64,000 bases of DNA from Helicobacter heilmannii. GTDB taxonomy: Bacteria > Campylobacterota > Campylobacteria > Campylobacterales > Helicobacteraceae. The DNA lies in assembly GCF_001283065.1 (NCBI RefSeq), contig NZ_CDMK01000001.1:1-64000 (forward strand). The letters are read 5' to 3'. The notes beneath the pieces were generated by a model. The model was not told where the DNA came from. It worked only from the letters and a program-made list of their open reading frames with translations, and did not search any database. The translations under genes were made by a program, and so were the position numbers. This document shows positions 17,331-26,043 of this stretch, piece after piece; positions within the stretch are counted from its first letter, which is position 1; every line of letters starts with the position of its first letter.

Positions 17331-18238
17331 GGGGTTTTGCTAACTTTACGCACACAGGCATGCACCTTACCCTCTCTTAGCGTCCATTTAGGGGCGATGT
17401 CCTCGGCGATGAGGTAATCCCCCACAATACGGGTGTTGATGGGGTTGTCGTAGCCATCGACCACTTTGTAAGCCACAGGGAATTTTACGCCCGATCTTTG
17501 GCTGTCAAACTTAAAGTAAGTGAAATGCTTGTCGTTAAAAATATCTAGGGGTTTGATTTGCGCCTTAAAAGCGACTTTGCATAACCACAGACAAAACCAC
17601 GCCCGCCTTTTGCCCCCAAGCACCCGATAACCCCGCTGCATTTGGCTTTTATCCACTAAAAGCACATTGCCCCCCGTGCCGATTTTCAAAAATTGCGTGG
17701 GTATGGTGGGGGTTTGGAGTTTGTTTTCAAGCGTGGCTAAAGGCTGGTTTAACGCCCCCTTGTCTTTAAAAAAGTGCTGACTGGAGACATAGACATTTAA
17801 AATCGGGTTTTTGGGGCTAGTGAAAGTCGTGGAGAAAATGTAAAAGGCATAGATTTTGCCGCTCGCCCCAATCACATTTAAATTTGAATCGATGCCCACT
17901 TCTAGGGGCTTGATTAAGAGCACATTGCGCCCTAGGGTTTTAGTGCTAAAGCCAATGTCGTCACCCAGCACCACCTCAGCGATGGGTTCGCTAAAAACAA
18001 GGGTCGTAACCATGGCATAACGCAGGCGCAACTTTGGCATTTGCCCGAGTTTGTAGTCAATAAACAAAGTGTTGTCTAGGGCGTTGTGCTCTTTGTTAAA
18101 AAAGCTGTTTTGGATGGCGTGCAAATCTTGGATGGTGTGTTCTTGTGGGGACTCTTTGGGATCTTTGTCTTCTAGGATCTGAGCCAAGCACACACAAGGA
18201 AGCATAACACACATTAAAAACCGAAGAAATCCCCACAT
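17327..18238 (-). CDS. comB9: ComB9, VirB9-like DNA uptake protein
   Basis: A VirB9-family protein of the ComB transformation apparatus, exported and partnered with ComB10. With the ATG at 18238 it has a short signal peptide (MWGFLRFLMCV...VCLAQ). The longer frame to 18259 would overlap the TATAAT box, so it is less likely. The C-terminal half has the family's 'YFKFDSQRSGVKFPVAYKV' region. Upstream is the divergent flgI; comB7 and comB8 homologues, usually nearby in H. pylori, are not in the window. Confidence 0.88.
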   Translation of the reverse strand: MWGFLRFLMCVMLPCVCLAQILEDKDPKESPQEHTIQDLHAIQNSFFNKEHNALDNTLFIDYKLGQMPKLRLRYAMVTTLVFSEPIAEVVLGDDIGFSTKTLGRNVLLIKPLEVGIDSNLNVIGASGKIYAFYIFSTTFTSPKNPILNVYVSSQHFFKDKGALNQPLATLENKLQTPTIPTQFLKIGTGGNVLLVDKSQMQRGYRVLGGKRRAWFCLWLCKVAFKAQIKPLDIFNDKHFTYFKFDSQRSGVKFPVAYKVVDGYDNPINTRIVGDYLIAEDIAPKWTLREGKVHACVRKVSKTP

Positions 18239-18245
18239 AGGTGGC

Positions 18246-18251
18246 ATTATA
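18246..18251 (-). promoter_or_regulatory. -10 box for comB9, possibly leaderless
   Basis: TATAAT on the minus strand ends seven bases before the chosen comB9 ATG, so transcription would start at or within two bases of the start codon. No Shine-Dalgarno sequence precedes that ATG. Confidence 0.5.
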
Positions 18252-18315
18252 ACAGACAAAAACCACGCCTTTTTCTACAAAGCTTCAGGGCTTAGATTTT
18301 TTAAAGATATTTGGG

Positions 18316-18321
18316 TAGAAT
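18316..18321 (+). promoter_or_regulatory. -10 box for flgI, possibly leaderless
   Basis: TAGAAT ends seven bases before the flgI ATG. A start site six to eight bases downstream coincides with the ATG, and no Shine-Dalgarno sequence is visible before it. Confidence 0.45.
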
Positions 18322-18328
18322 TTAAACT

Positions 18329-19372
18329 ATGTTCAAAAAATGTGCTTGGGTTTTATGTTTGTGTGGAGCGTTAAATATGTCCTTGCACGCCGAAAAGATT
18401 GAAGATGTGGCGAGTATCGTGGGTGTGCGCGACAACCAGCTGATCGGCTATGGTTTGGTGATTGGGCTTAATGGCACGGGGGATAAATCGGGCTCAAAAT
18501 TCACCATGCAATCCATCGCCAACATGCTAGAGAGTGTGAATGTCAAGGTGTCGCCCGATGATATTAAATCTAAAAATGTCGCCGCTGTGATGATCACCGC
18601 CACCCTGCCCTCCTTTGCTAGACAGGGCGATAAAATCGATGTGCAGATCTCCTCAATCGGGGATGCCAAGTCCATAGACCATGGCGTGTTGGTGATGACT
18701 CCTTTAACGGCAATCGATGGCAATATCTACGCAATCGCGCAGGGGAGTGTCAGTTTAGGCAATTCTAAAAACCTGCTCTCGGGCACGATCGTCAATGGCG
18801 CGACCATTGAAAGGGAAATTGCCTACGATTTGGCGCATAAAAATGGCATGACTTTAAGCCTAAAACGCCCCGATTTTAAAAACGCCGTGAAAATCCAAGA
18901 AGCCCTAAATGAGGCCTTTAAAGAGCCCGTGGCCCTAGCCATCGATCCTAAAACGATCAAGCTCAAAAAACCCGAAAAGCTCACTATGGTGGAGTTTTTG
19001 GCTTTAATCCAGGAAGTCAATATTGACTACAGCAACCAAAATAAAATCATCATTGACGAGAAGTCGGGCACGGTGGTGGCGGGTGTGGATATTGAGGTGC
19101 ATCCAGTGGTTGTTACTAGCGGGGACATCACAATTAAAATCACCCCAGAGCCCCTAGAGCCCAAAAAGGGCAAGGCAAAAAAGGACATTGCCAAACTAGG
19201 CCCTAACACCGCCCTAGACACAAAAGAAAACATTTTAAGCACCCCCAAGGCCACGATCGCTAGTGTGGTGAAGGCATTGCAAAAAATCGGGGTGGGGGCT
19301 AAAAGCATTGTGTCGATCTTAGAGGCCATGAAAAAAAGCGGCGCGATCAGCGCAGATATGGAGATCATATGA
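18329..19372 (+). CDS. flgI: Flagellar P-ring protein FlgI
   Basis: Forms the periplasmic P ring around the flagellar rod. The 347 aa begin with a Sec signal peptide ending LHA|EKIEDVA. Family hallmarks include 'GLVIGLNGTGDKSG' (about 43-56) and 'QSIANMLE'. The length fits FlgI. It is followed, with a 4-base overlap (ATGA), by a FlgJ-like gene and then flgS, the order known in H. pylori. It is divergent from comB9 across a 90-base gap. Confidence 0.97.
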   Translation: MFKKCAWVLCLCGALNMSLHAEKIEDVASIVGVRDNQLIGYGLVIGLNGTGDKSGSKFTMQSIANMLESVNVKVSPDDIKSKNVAAVMITATLPSFARQGDKIDVQISSIGDAKSIDHGVLVMTPLTAIDGNIYAIAQGSVSLGNSKNLLSGTIVNGATIEREIAYDLAHKNGMTLSLKRPDFKNAVKIQEALNEAFKEPVALAIDPKTIKLKKPEKLTMVEFLALIQEVNIDYSNQNKIIIDEKSGTVVAGVDIEVHPVVVTSGDITIKITPEPLEPKKGKAKKDIAKLGPNTALDTKENILSTPKATIASVVKALQKIGVGAKSIVSILEAMKKSGAISADMEII

Positions 19373-19689
19373 TTAAGAACAACCTAGACATTTACAACAA
19401 CTACCTAGCCAACAAGCTAGACGCAAACAAGCTCAAACACACCAAGGGGGGCAAGTTGGAGGATCAACAACTCAAAGTCCAAACCGATGCCTTTGAGTCC
19501 TTACTTTTAAAGTTTATGTTAGACACTGCCTTGAAGCTAGACAACCCGCTTTATCCTAAACAAGCGGGCAGTGAGATTTACCAGTCCATGTATAAGGAGT
19601 CGCTCTCTAATGAGCTGAGCGGGCATTTTGGCTATAGCGAATTGCTGTTTAACTTCTTAAAAGACCAAGAGGCGCAGAAAAAAGGGTGA
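19369..19689 (+). CDS. flgJ: FlgJ N-domain-like rod-binding protein
   Basis: A 106-aa protein consisting only of the rod-binding half of FlgJ ('TDAFESLLLKFMLDTALKL...YQSMYKESLSNEL', motif around residues 40-80). It lacks the C-terminal muramidase domain, as is usual in Campylobacterota. It probably caps or scaffolds rod assembly in the periplasm, although no signal peptide is evident, which suits export by the flagellar secretion system. It is coupled to flgI and flgS by 4-base overlaps. Confidence 0.8.
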   Translation: MIKNNLDIYNNYLANKLDANKLKHTKGGKLEDQQLKVQTDAFESLLLKFMLDTALKLDNPLYPKQAGSEIYQSMYKESLSNELSGHFGYSELLFNFLKDQEAQKKG

Positions 19690-20702
19690 GTGCTCTTGTG
19701 GATCAAAACATCTTAGACAACATAGGCGGACAAGACAGACAAGAACTCTTGCGCCTGCTGAATGAATTTATCCTACAAAGCTATAAAGTTGAAAAAGAGT
19801 TTAAGGACTACAAAGCCCTTTACGAGTGGGTGATTGAGATTTTGCCCCAAGCCATTTGGGTGATCAACGAGAACAAAAGTTTTTTTTACAAGAACAGCAA
19901 GGCGATCGAAAGCCAAGAAGTCTTTGAAAAGGCCAAGGCTTTAGGTTTTAACACCGAGATCGAGCACGAGGGCAAGAACTACCTTTTCCAAAACAATAAA
20001 ATCCAAGGCAAGGAAATCATCACCGCCACGGACATCACCAAACAAAAACGCCAAGAACGCCTAGTGTCTATGGGGAAAATCTCCGCCCACTTAGCACACG
20101 AGATTAGAAACCCCGTGGGCTCTATCTCGCTTTTAACTTCGGTGCTCCTTAAAAAAGTAGACGACAAAACCAAGCCCATTGTCTTTGAGTTGCAACGCTC
20201 TTTATGGCGGGTGGAGCGCATCATCAAAGCGACCCTTTTATTCTCTAAGGGCGTGCATGCCAATAAAGTCCCCCAAAGTTTGGGGCTTTTAGAGGACGAA
20301 ATCAAAGAAGCCCTAAACCAATACAGCTACACTAAAGACATCAGTCTTAAAACCGACATTGCGTCCATCAGTGCCTCTTACGACTTAAGCCTGCTCTCTA
20401 TCGCCTTACAAAACTTCCTTTACAACGCCATAGACGCGATCGAAGAGGGGCCGTGCGAAGAGGGGCACATTGAGGTGTGCGCCTTTGAAGAGGAGGAGTG
20501 GGTGGTGTTTCACATTAAAGACGATGGCAAGGAAGTTTTAGATAAGGATTTGCTCTTTGAGCCCTTTGAAACCACGAAATTAAAGGGTAATGGGCTAGGT
20601 TTGGCTTTATCCTTGCAAGTCGTGCAAGCGCATGGGGGCAAAATCACCCTACTAGACACCAAAGAAAAAACCTTTGAAATCCGCATTTTAAAAGATTTAT
20701 AG
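19686..20702 (+). CDS. flgS: Flagellar sensor histidine kinase FlgS
   Basis: A cytoplasmic histidine kinase that phosphorylates FlgR to switch on sigma-54-dependent flagellar genes. The 338 aa contain a PAS-like region (45-120), the phospho-acceptor H138 in 'SAHLAHEIRNP', and an ATPase domain with 'NFLYNAIDAI' (N box), 'HIKDDGK' and 'GNGLGLALS' (G box). No transmembrane segment is present. It starts with GTG overlapping the previous stop. Its position in a rod/P-ring operon ties the checkpoint kinase to structural genes. Confidence 0.93.
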   Translation: MSALVDQNILDNIGGQDRQELLRLLNEFILQSYKVEKEFKDYKALYEWVIEILPQAIWVINENKSFFYKNSKAIESQEVFEKAKALGFNTEIEHEGKNYLFQNNKIQGKEIITATDITKQKRQERLVSMGKISAHLAHEIRNPVGSISLLTSVLLKKVDDKTKPIVFELQRSLWRVERIIKATLLFSKGVHANKVPQSLGLLEDEIKEALNQYSYTKDISLKTDIASISASYDLSLLSIALQNFLYNAIDAIEEGPCEEGHIEVCAFEEEEWVVFHIKDDGKEVLDKDLLFEPFETTKLKGNGLGLALSLQVVQAHGGKITLLDTKEKTFEIRILKDL

Positions 20703-20731
20703 GGGTTTTGGCGCGCTAATTTGCGCTTTTG

Positions 20732-20740
20732 TGCTATGAT
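20732..20740 (+). promoter_or_regulatory. Extended -10 promoter of metG
   Basis: TGC-TATGAT, 85 bases upstream of the metG ATG, implying a leader of about 78 bases. Confidence 0.5.
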
Positions 20741-20755
20741 ACAGGTTTATCTTTA

Positions 20756-20774
20756 GCTAAGGCGTGCCCTTAGC
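20756..20774 (+). promoter_or_regulatory. Perfect hairpin in the metG leader
   Basis: GCTAAGG and CCTTAGC form a 7-bp stem with a five-base loop about 10 bases into the predicted transcript. No T-run follows, so it is not an ordinary terminator. Function unknown. Confidence 0.4.
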
Positions 20775-20824
20775 CGGTGGTGTGGCGTTGTTGGGGGTTT
20801 AAAAAGATTTAAAAAAGGCTTTGT

Positions 20825-22699
20825 ATGCAAAAAATATTGATCACAACCCCGATTTATTATGTCAATGACAGCCCACATTTAGGGCATGCCTACACAACTT
20901 TTATCGCCGACATGCTGAAAAAACACCACAGCCTGCAGGGCAGGGAAGTCTTTTTTCTCACGGGCACGGACGAGCACGGGCAAAAAATCGCTTTAAGCGC
21001 GGCCGAGCACGGCTTAAGCCCCTTAGAGTACGCCACTAAAATTAGCCAAATCTTTAAAAACGAATGGGATTTTTTAAAGATTGATTACGACCATTTTGTG
21101 CGTACCACCGACAAGGCACACGAGCAAGCCGTGCAACACGCCTTCGACTTCATGCTGCAAAAAGGCGATATTTACAAGGGGGTTTATGAGGGGGATTATT
21201 GCGTGAGTTGCGAGAGTTTTGCCACCAATAGTGTCACCTGCCCGGATTGCAACCGCCCCACCACCAAAGTTGCCGAAGAGAGCTATTTTTTTAAACTGAG
21301 CCGCTACCAAGACAAACTATTAGACTTTTACGAAAAGCACCCCAACGCTATTTTGCCTCTATCTAGGCGCAATGAGGTGCTAAGCTTTATCAAGCAAGGG
21401 CTATACGATTTATCCATCACCCGCACAAGCTTTTCTTGGGGCATTGCTCTGCCTAAACGCTTAAACGAGCCTAAGCATGTCGTGTATGTGTGGCTGGACG
21501 CGCTCTTAAACTATGTCAGCAGCCTAGGCTATGGAGCAGATAACGCCAAAATGGGCTATTTTGGACACGCGATCCACATTGTCGGCAAGGACATTTTACG
21601 CTTCCACGCCATTTATTGGGTTGCCTTTTTAATGAGCCTAGACTTGCCCCTATTTAAGCAACTTTGCGTGCATGGGTGGTGGACGATCGAAGGCGTGAAA
21701 ATGAGCAAGAGCATCGGCAATGTGCTAAATGCCAAGGATTTAGCCAACACCTATGGCATCGAAGCTCTGCGTTACTTTCTCTTAAGGGAAGCCCCACTAG
21801 GCCAAGATGGGGATTTTAGCGTGCAGGCTTTGGTGCGTCGCTTTAATGCCGACTTAAGCAACACTTTAGGCAACTTAGTGCAGCGCCTCTTTGGGTTACT
21901 AAAACCCTTTGGGGGCAAGATTGATAGCCACCACACACTAGAGTTTTACGCCCCCTTGTATGAAGAATGGCAGGCCAAACTAGAGAACCTAGAGCCGTAT
22001 TTGATGGATTTACAACTGCACCGCCATTTAGAGGAGCTGTGGAAAGTGTTTGAGGCTTGCAACGCCACCATTGCCAAAGAACAGCCATGGGTACTTGCCA
22101 AAACCAACCCCAAGAAAGCCCAGGCACTGCTTGCCCTTGTGGCGACCTTTTTAGCTAAAAGCGTGTTTTATCTCTACCCCGTGTTGCCTGAAAGTGCCAC
22201 CAAGTTAGCCCAGTGGCTAGGCATCACCTTAAGCCCTAAAAACTTTAAAGCGTGCATGCAAAAGGATTATTTACTCCCCGCTTTAGAGCTTGCTTCCATA
22301 GAGGCCCTGTATCCAAAACTTGAAGAAGTGCAAGCCACGCCTAAAGAAAGCCCAAAAGAGACCCAAAAAAGGGCAGACACGATTGGCGTAGAGGACTTTG
22401 CCAAACTAGACATACGGGTAGGCACGGTGATTAAGGTTGAGAGGGTGGCTAAGAGCGATAAACTCTTGTGTTTGCAAATAGATTTTGGCACACAGGTGTG
22501 CCAAATTTTATCCGGCATTGCCAAGCACTACGCCCCAGAGGATTTAGAGAATAAACAGGTGTGCGCTCTGCTCAATCTACCCCCCCGTAAAATGCTAGGA
22601 CTGGTGAGTGAGGGCATGGTGCTTAGTGCGAGCGGCAAAGAGGGGCTAAAGCTCATCACCCCCTTAAGCCCAACCGACAATGGGGCGAAAATCGGCTAG
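20825..22699 (+). CDS. metG: Methionyl-tRNA synthetase
   Basis: A class Ia synthetase that charges initiator and elongator tRNA-Met, 624 aa. HIGH is HLGH at 18-21. A zinc-binding knuckle with four cysteines spans about 126-142 ('CVSCESF...CPDC'). KMSKS lies in 'GVKMSKSIGN' near 292. The C-terminus carries a fused tRNA-binding EMAPII/Trbp111 domain ('VEDFAKLDIRVGTV') from about residue 520. AAAAAAGG precedes the ATG. The next gene starts on its last base. Confidence 0.97.
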   Translation: MQKILITTPIYYVNDSPHLGHAYTTFIADMLKKHHSLQGREVFFLTGTDEHGQKIALSAAEHGLSPLEYATKISQIFKNEWDFLKIDYDHFVRTTDKAHEQAVQHAFDFMLQKGDIYKGVYEGDYCVSCESFATNSVTCPDCNRPTTKVAEESYFFKLSRYQDKLLDFYEKHPNAILPLSRRNEVLSFIKQGLYDLSITRTSFSWGIALPKRLNEPKHVVYVWLDALLNYVSSLGYGADNAKMGYFGHAIHIVGKDILRFHAIYWVAFLMSLDLPLFKQLCVHGWWTIEGVKMSKSIGNVLNAKDLANTYGIEALRYFLLREAPLGQDGDFSVQALVRRFNADLSNTLGNLVQRLFGLLKPFGGKIDSHHTLEFYAPLYEEWQAKLENLEPYLMDLQLHRHLEELWKVFEACNATIAKEQPWVLAKTNPKKAQALLALVATFLAKSVFYLYPVLPESATKLAQWLGITLSPKNFKACMQKDYLLPALELASIEALYPKLEEVQATPKESPKETQKRADTIGVEDFAKLDIRVGTVIKVERVAKSDKLLCLQIDFGTQVCQILSGIAKHYAPEDLENKQVCALLNLPPRKMLGLVSEGMVLSASGKEGLKLITPLSPTDNGAKIG

Positions 22700-23655
22700 T
22701 GGATGTCTGTGAAGTGGTGGCGGTTACTAGGGGGTTTTTAGAGAGCGAACCTTTTGTGCGTGCCTTTACCAACGCCACTTCGAGGCTGGAGCGGGTGAAA
22801 AAGGGCAGTTTGTTTGCCGCCTTTAACCCCGCTTGCATTGAAGAGGCGGTGCGGCTTGGGGCTTATGGGGTGTTGTTTGAAAAACAAGCCCAAATCAGCG
22901 ACCCTGAAATTGCGTGGATTTGCGTAGAAAACCTGCAAGAGGCGGTGTTTAAACTCCTGTATTACAAGTTTTTAGACGCGCCCATCACCCCCTACCAACT
23001 CTCCAGCCTAGAGCTTGAAATGTTTCATAAGCTCACAAAAGCCCCCGGGGTGTGCGCCTTTGAGGGGGAGCTCTTGGAGTTGCTGAACTTGGATTTAAGC
23101 GGGGTGCAAACCTTGCTGCTCACCAACCCCCCACCCAAATTAGCCACTAAAGACATTGCAAGCACCCCCCCCTTCACGCTCTTAAACGCCCAGCTCTTTT
23201 CTATGGCTCTGCATTACAAGGGGCAAAGGCATGATTTAAAAATCTCAGGGCTGTATGCCCCTGAATTGGCAAGGGTGCTAAATCTTTGTGAAGATTTGAG
23301 GCTAGAGGCCAATTTAAGCCATTTAGGCACGCTAAGTGGCATGCAAGCGCATTACACCAACAAACGCCTAGAGTTGTGCGCCTTCGGGCAGAGCGAGCGG
23401 GTGTTGATTTATGAAAAATCCGCCACCCAGCTGCCACGCATATTAGATTTTATTCAAAAAATCGCCCCCTACCATAAGGTGGTGCTCTTTAGCCAAGAGC
23501 CCTTAGAGCTGGAGCACATGTGCTATAAAGACTCGCAAGATCTGCAAAATCTCTTATGCGCTGCAGACTACACCCTAGGCTTGGTACTCGGCAGTGTGCC
23601 CTTACAAGAGCTGTGGCATAAACCCACTTCAAGGAGCTTGTTTGACCCGCTGTAA
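22699..23655 (+). CDS. Hypothetical protein with a Mur-ligase N-domain-like region
   Basis: A 318-aa cytoplasmic protein starting with GTG on the last base of metG. Residues 22-90 resemble the N-terminal UDP-sugar-binding domain of MurE/MurF: 'TNATSRLERVKKGSLFAAF' then 'EEAVRLGAYGVLFE' and 'AWICVENLQEAVFKLLY'. The ATP-binding GTNGKTT motif of those ligases is missing, so it cannot be a normal ligase. The C-terminal part is unfamiliar. As I recall, H. pylori has an uncharacterised homologue in the same place between metG and cmoB. A role in cell-wall precursor handling is only a guess. Confidence 0.7.
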   Translation: MDVCEVVAVTRGFLESEPFVRAFTNATSRLERVKKGSLFAAFNPACIEEAVRLGAYGVLFEKQAQISDPEIAWICVENLQEAVFKLLYYKFLDAPITPYQLSSLELEMFHKLTKAPGVCAFEGELLELLNLDLSGVQTLLLTNPPPKLATKDIASTPPFTLLNAQLFSMALHYKGQRHDLKISGLYAPELARVLNLCEDLRLEANLSHLGTLSGMQAHYTNKRLELCAFGQSERVLIYEKSATQLPRILDFIQKIAPYHKVVLFSQEPLELEHMCYKDSQDLQNLLCAADYTLGLVLGSVPLQELWHKPTSRSLFDPL

Positions 23656-23671
23656 GGGTACACATAGGGGC

Positions 23672-24448
23672 GTGCGCGTCCCATTGCCCACTCATCTCTC
23701 TTTAGAGCAAGTCTATCGCGAGGCTTGGGCACTAAGGCCGTGGCGCAAGGGACCCTTCTGCTTTTTGCAAGGGGATAGAGGCTTTTGCATTGAGAGCGAA
23801 TGGCAAAGCTACATGAAATGGGATTTAATCAAGGGGGCAATCAACCTAGAGGGGCTAGAAGTCGCCGACATTGGTTGCAACAATGGCTACTACCTTTTTT
23901 GCATGCAAGAGCAGTGCCCTAAGAGCCTAGTAGGCTTTGACCCAAGTGCGCTTTTTAAAAAACAATTTCACTGGCTCAATGGCTTTTTACAAACCTCGAT
24001 CGCCTACGAAGAACTAAGCGTGGAGAATTTACGCACCTACCCTAAGTGCTTTGATGTGCTCTTTTGTTTAGGTGTGCTCTACCACCGAAAAGACCCCCAC
24101 AACACGCTAAAAGCCCTTTTCATGGGCTTAAAACCTAGCGGGGTGCTGGTGCTGGATACCTTGATTTTTGAAAGCCCCCTAGAGGTCGCGCTCTGCCCCA
24201 CCACTTACGCCAAAATGTCTAATGTCTATTTTATCCCCAGTGTGAAAGCCTTGCAAAACTGGGCTTTTAAGGCAGGTTTTAAAGAGTGTGCCCCCCTTGC
24301 TTTTAAACCCACCACCACCGTCGAGCAGCATAAAACCCCTTGGATTGAGGGCTTAAGTTTAGAGTCTTTTTTAGACCCAAAGGATAGCAGCAAAAGCATT
24401 GAGGGCTACCCAGCCCCCCTTAGAGGGTATTTTATGTTGCGTAAATAA
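23672..24448 (+). CDS. cmoB: tRNA U34 carboxymethyltransferase CmoB
   Basis: It transfers a carboxymethyl group from carboxy-SAM to 5-hydroxyuridine at the tRNA wobble position. The methyltransferase fold shows 'EVADIGCNNGYYLF' (SAM/carboxy-SAM loop), 'SLVGFDPSALFKKQF', 'FDVLFCLGVLYHRKDP' and the C-terminal 'PLRGYFML'. I set the start at the GTG 23672; a TTG at 23684 is also possible. The longer frame to 23594 runs into the previous gene and adds residues foreign to the family. No cmoA is visible nearby. Confidence 0.9.
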   Translation: MRVPLPTHLSLEQVYREAWALRPWRKGPFCFLQGDRGFCIESEWQSYMKWDLIKGAINLEGLEVADIGCNNGYYLFCMQEQCPKSLVGFDPSALFKKQFHWLNGFLQTSIAYEELSVENLRTYPKCFDVLFCLGVLYHRKDPHNTLKALFMGLKPSGVLVLDTLIFESPLEVALCPTTYAKMSNVYFIPSVKALQNWAFKAGFKECAPLAFKPTTTVEQHKTPWIEGLSLESFLDPKDSSKSIEGYPAPLRGYFMLRK

Positions 24449-24465
24449 GAACGAAAGGATGGAAC

Positions 24466-24885
24466 ATGGAAACGCCGATTGAAGAGGGCTTGCTGGTTTG
24501 CTCTAAATTGGATCAAACCCTTTGTGCCGATTTGGTGTCCTTTGGGAACAACAAAGCCACGGTGTGCTTCACTCCCAAAGAGTTTATGCTCTGTGAGGAA
24601 GATGTGGTGCATGCGGGCTTCATCGTGAGCGCGGCGAGCTTTGCGGCTTTGTGTGCACTCAATAAAAAGAACAGCTTGATTTCTTCGATCAAGTTAGGGT
24701 TGCTCGCGCCCATTGAGCTCAAGCAAGAGGTGTTTTTTAATGCCGTGGTGGTGCATGCCAGCTCCAAAAAGTGCGCCGTGCATGTGGAGGGGGAGTTTAT
24801 GGAGATTAAAGTCTTTGAGGGGGATTTTGAGATTTTAGTCTTTGAAAAACGCCCCTTCAAGTTTAATTTTAAGGAAGATCAGTGA
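24466..24885 (+). CDS. Hotdog-fold thioesterase-like protein
   Basis: A 139-aa protein with the hotdog pattern: a central helix 'EEDVVHAGFIVSAASFAALCAL' region (motif 'HAGFIVSAASFAA', about 46-58) followed by four strands ending in 'FEILVFEKRPF'. The histidine/aspartate arrangement resembles acyl-CoA or acyl-ACP thioesterases, but substrate is not evident. AAAGGA stands eight bases before the ATG. It is coupled to cgt (GTGA overlap). It may serve lipid metabolism alongside cholesterol glucosylation; that link is inference from position only. Confidence 0.7.
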   Translation: METPIEEGLLVCSKLDQTLCADLVSFGNNKATVCFTPKEFMLCEEDVVHAGFIVSAASFAALCALNKKNSLISSIKLGLLAPIELKQEVFFNAVVVHASSKKCAVHVEGEFMEIKVFEGDFEILVFEKRPFKFNFKEDQ

Positions 24886-26015
24886 TTGTTGCCTTAGTGG
24901 TGGATAGTTTTGAAGACAAGAGCAACGGGACTTCTATGACATGTTACCGTTTTTACCAAGCTTTGAAGGCAAGGGGGCATGAGGTGCGGGTTGTGGCACC
25001 CTTCGTGCAAGGCGAGGGTTTTTATGGCCTGCAAGAGCGCTATATCCCCCTTGTTACCGAGATTTCACAGAAACAGCACATGATTTTTGGCAAGCCCGAT
25101 AAAGAGATTTTAGCCCAAGCCTTTGAGGGTGTGGATATTGTGCATGTATTTTTGCCTTTTCAATTGGAAAAAGCCGCAGTTGAGGTGGCTAAAAAATTAA
25201 AAATCCCCTTTGTGGGGGCGTTTCATCTGCAACCCGAGCACATCACTTATAATGTCAAGTTGCAAAATTTGGGCTGGCTCAACCGCTTGATCTTTTGGTG
25301 GTTCAAGCACAACTACTACAAGCACATCCACCACATCCACTGCCCCTCTCCCCTCATTAAAGCCGAGCTAGAGAGGCATGGCTATGCGGGTAAAAAGTAT
25401 GTAATCTCTAATGGCTTTGACCCCCTTTATACCAAACGCCCCCACAACACCAAGACGGATCACCTGCACCATCTCATCATGATCGGGCGTTACTCCAATG
25501 AAAAAAACCAGCAGGTGTTAATAGAGGCGGTGCGCTTAAGCCGCTATGCCGAGAATATCAAGCTCCACTTAAAGGGCATAGGACCCAATCTTGCTAAGCT
25601 GCAAAAATGCGCTGATGGGCTCGCCCATCCTGTGGATTTTGGCTTTTTAGAGCCCAGGGACTTATTGGCTCTGCTGTATCAGTGCGATTTATACATCCAC
25701 ACCGCCGATGTAGAGGGCGAGGCGATCGCCTGTTTAGAGGCGATGAGCTGCGGGATCGTGCCCATCATCTCGGATAGTAAAATCAGCGCAACCAACCAAT
25801 TTGCCCTAGATAACCGCTCTTTATTCAAATCCAATGACCCTAAAAACCTCGCCCAAAAGATCGACTATTGGCTTGAACACCCCCAAGAGCGCAAAGAGGC
25901 CGAAAATGCCTACGCTGCCAGTGCACAAAACTACACCCTAGAGGACTCCATTAACAAAGCCCTTGCGATGTATGAAGAGGTGATCGCGGATTTTAAAAGC
26001 ATTTATGGGGCTTAG
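24882..26015 (+). CDS. cgt: Cholesterol alpha-glucosyltransferase
   Basis: A membrane-associated GT4 enzyme that glucosylates host-derived cholesterol at the 3-OH using UDP-glucose, a Helicobacter trait that alters the envelope and host response. The 377 aa start 'MIVALVVDSFEDKSNGTSM', which closely resembles what I recall of H. pylori HP0421. 'HLQPEHITYNVKLQ', the aromatic/basic 'WWFKHNYYKHIHHIHCPS' membrane patch, 'MIGRYSNEKNQ' and 'EGEAIACLEAMS' (E-x7-E) are all present. Start is GTG, overlapping the hotdog gene. Last gene of the metG run. Confidence 0.93.
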   Translation: MIVALVVDSFEDKSNGTSMTCYRFYQALKARGHEVRVVAPFVQGEGFYGLQERYIPLVTEISQKQHMIFGKPDKEILAQAFEGVDIVHVFLPFQLEKAAVEVAKKLKIPFVGAFHLQPEHITYNVKLQNLGWLNRLIFWWFKHNYYKHIHHIHCPSPLIKAELERHGYAGKKYVISNGFDPLYTKRPHNTKTDHLHHLIMIGRYSNEKNQQVLIEAVRLSRYAENIKLHLKGIGPNLAKLQKCADGLAHPVDFGFLEPRDLLALLYQCDLYIHTADVEGEAIACLEAMSCGIVPIISDSKISATNQFALDNRSLFKSNDPKNLAQKIDYWLEHPQERKEAENAYAASAQNYTLEDSINKALAMYEEVIADFKSIYGA

Positions 26016-26043
26016 GCGGGCTTTATTGGTTGTGTAGTGCCCT

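Noticed and set aside
20703-20824. Possible SRP RNA or other small RNA upstream of metG
   Set aside because: The conserved SRP core sequence is not present, and the stretch reads better as a leader.
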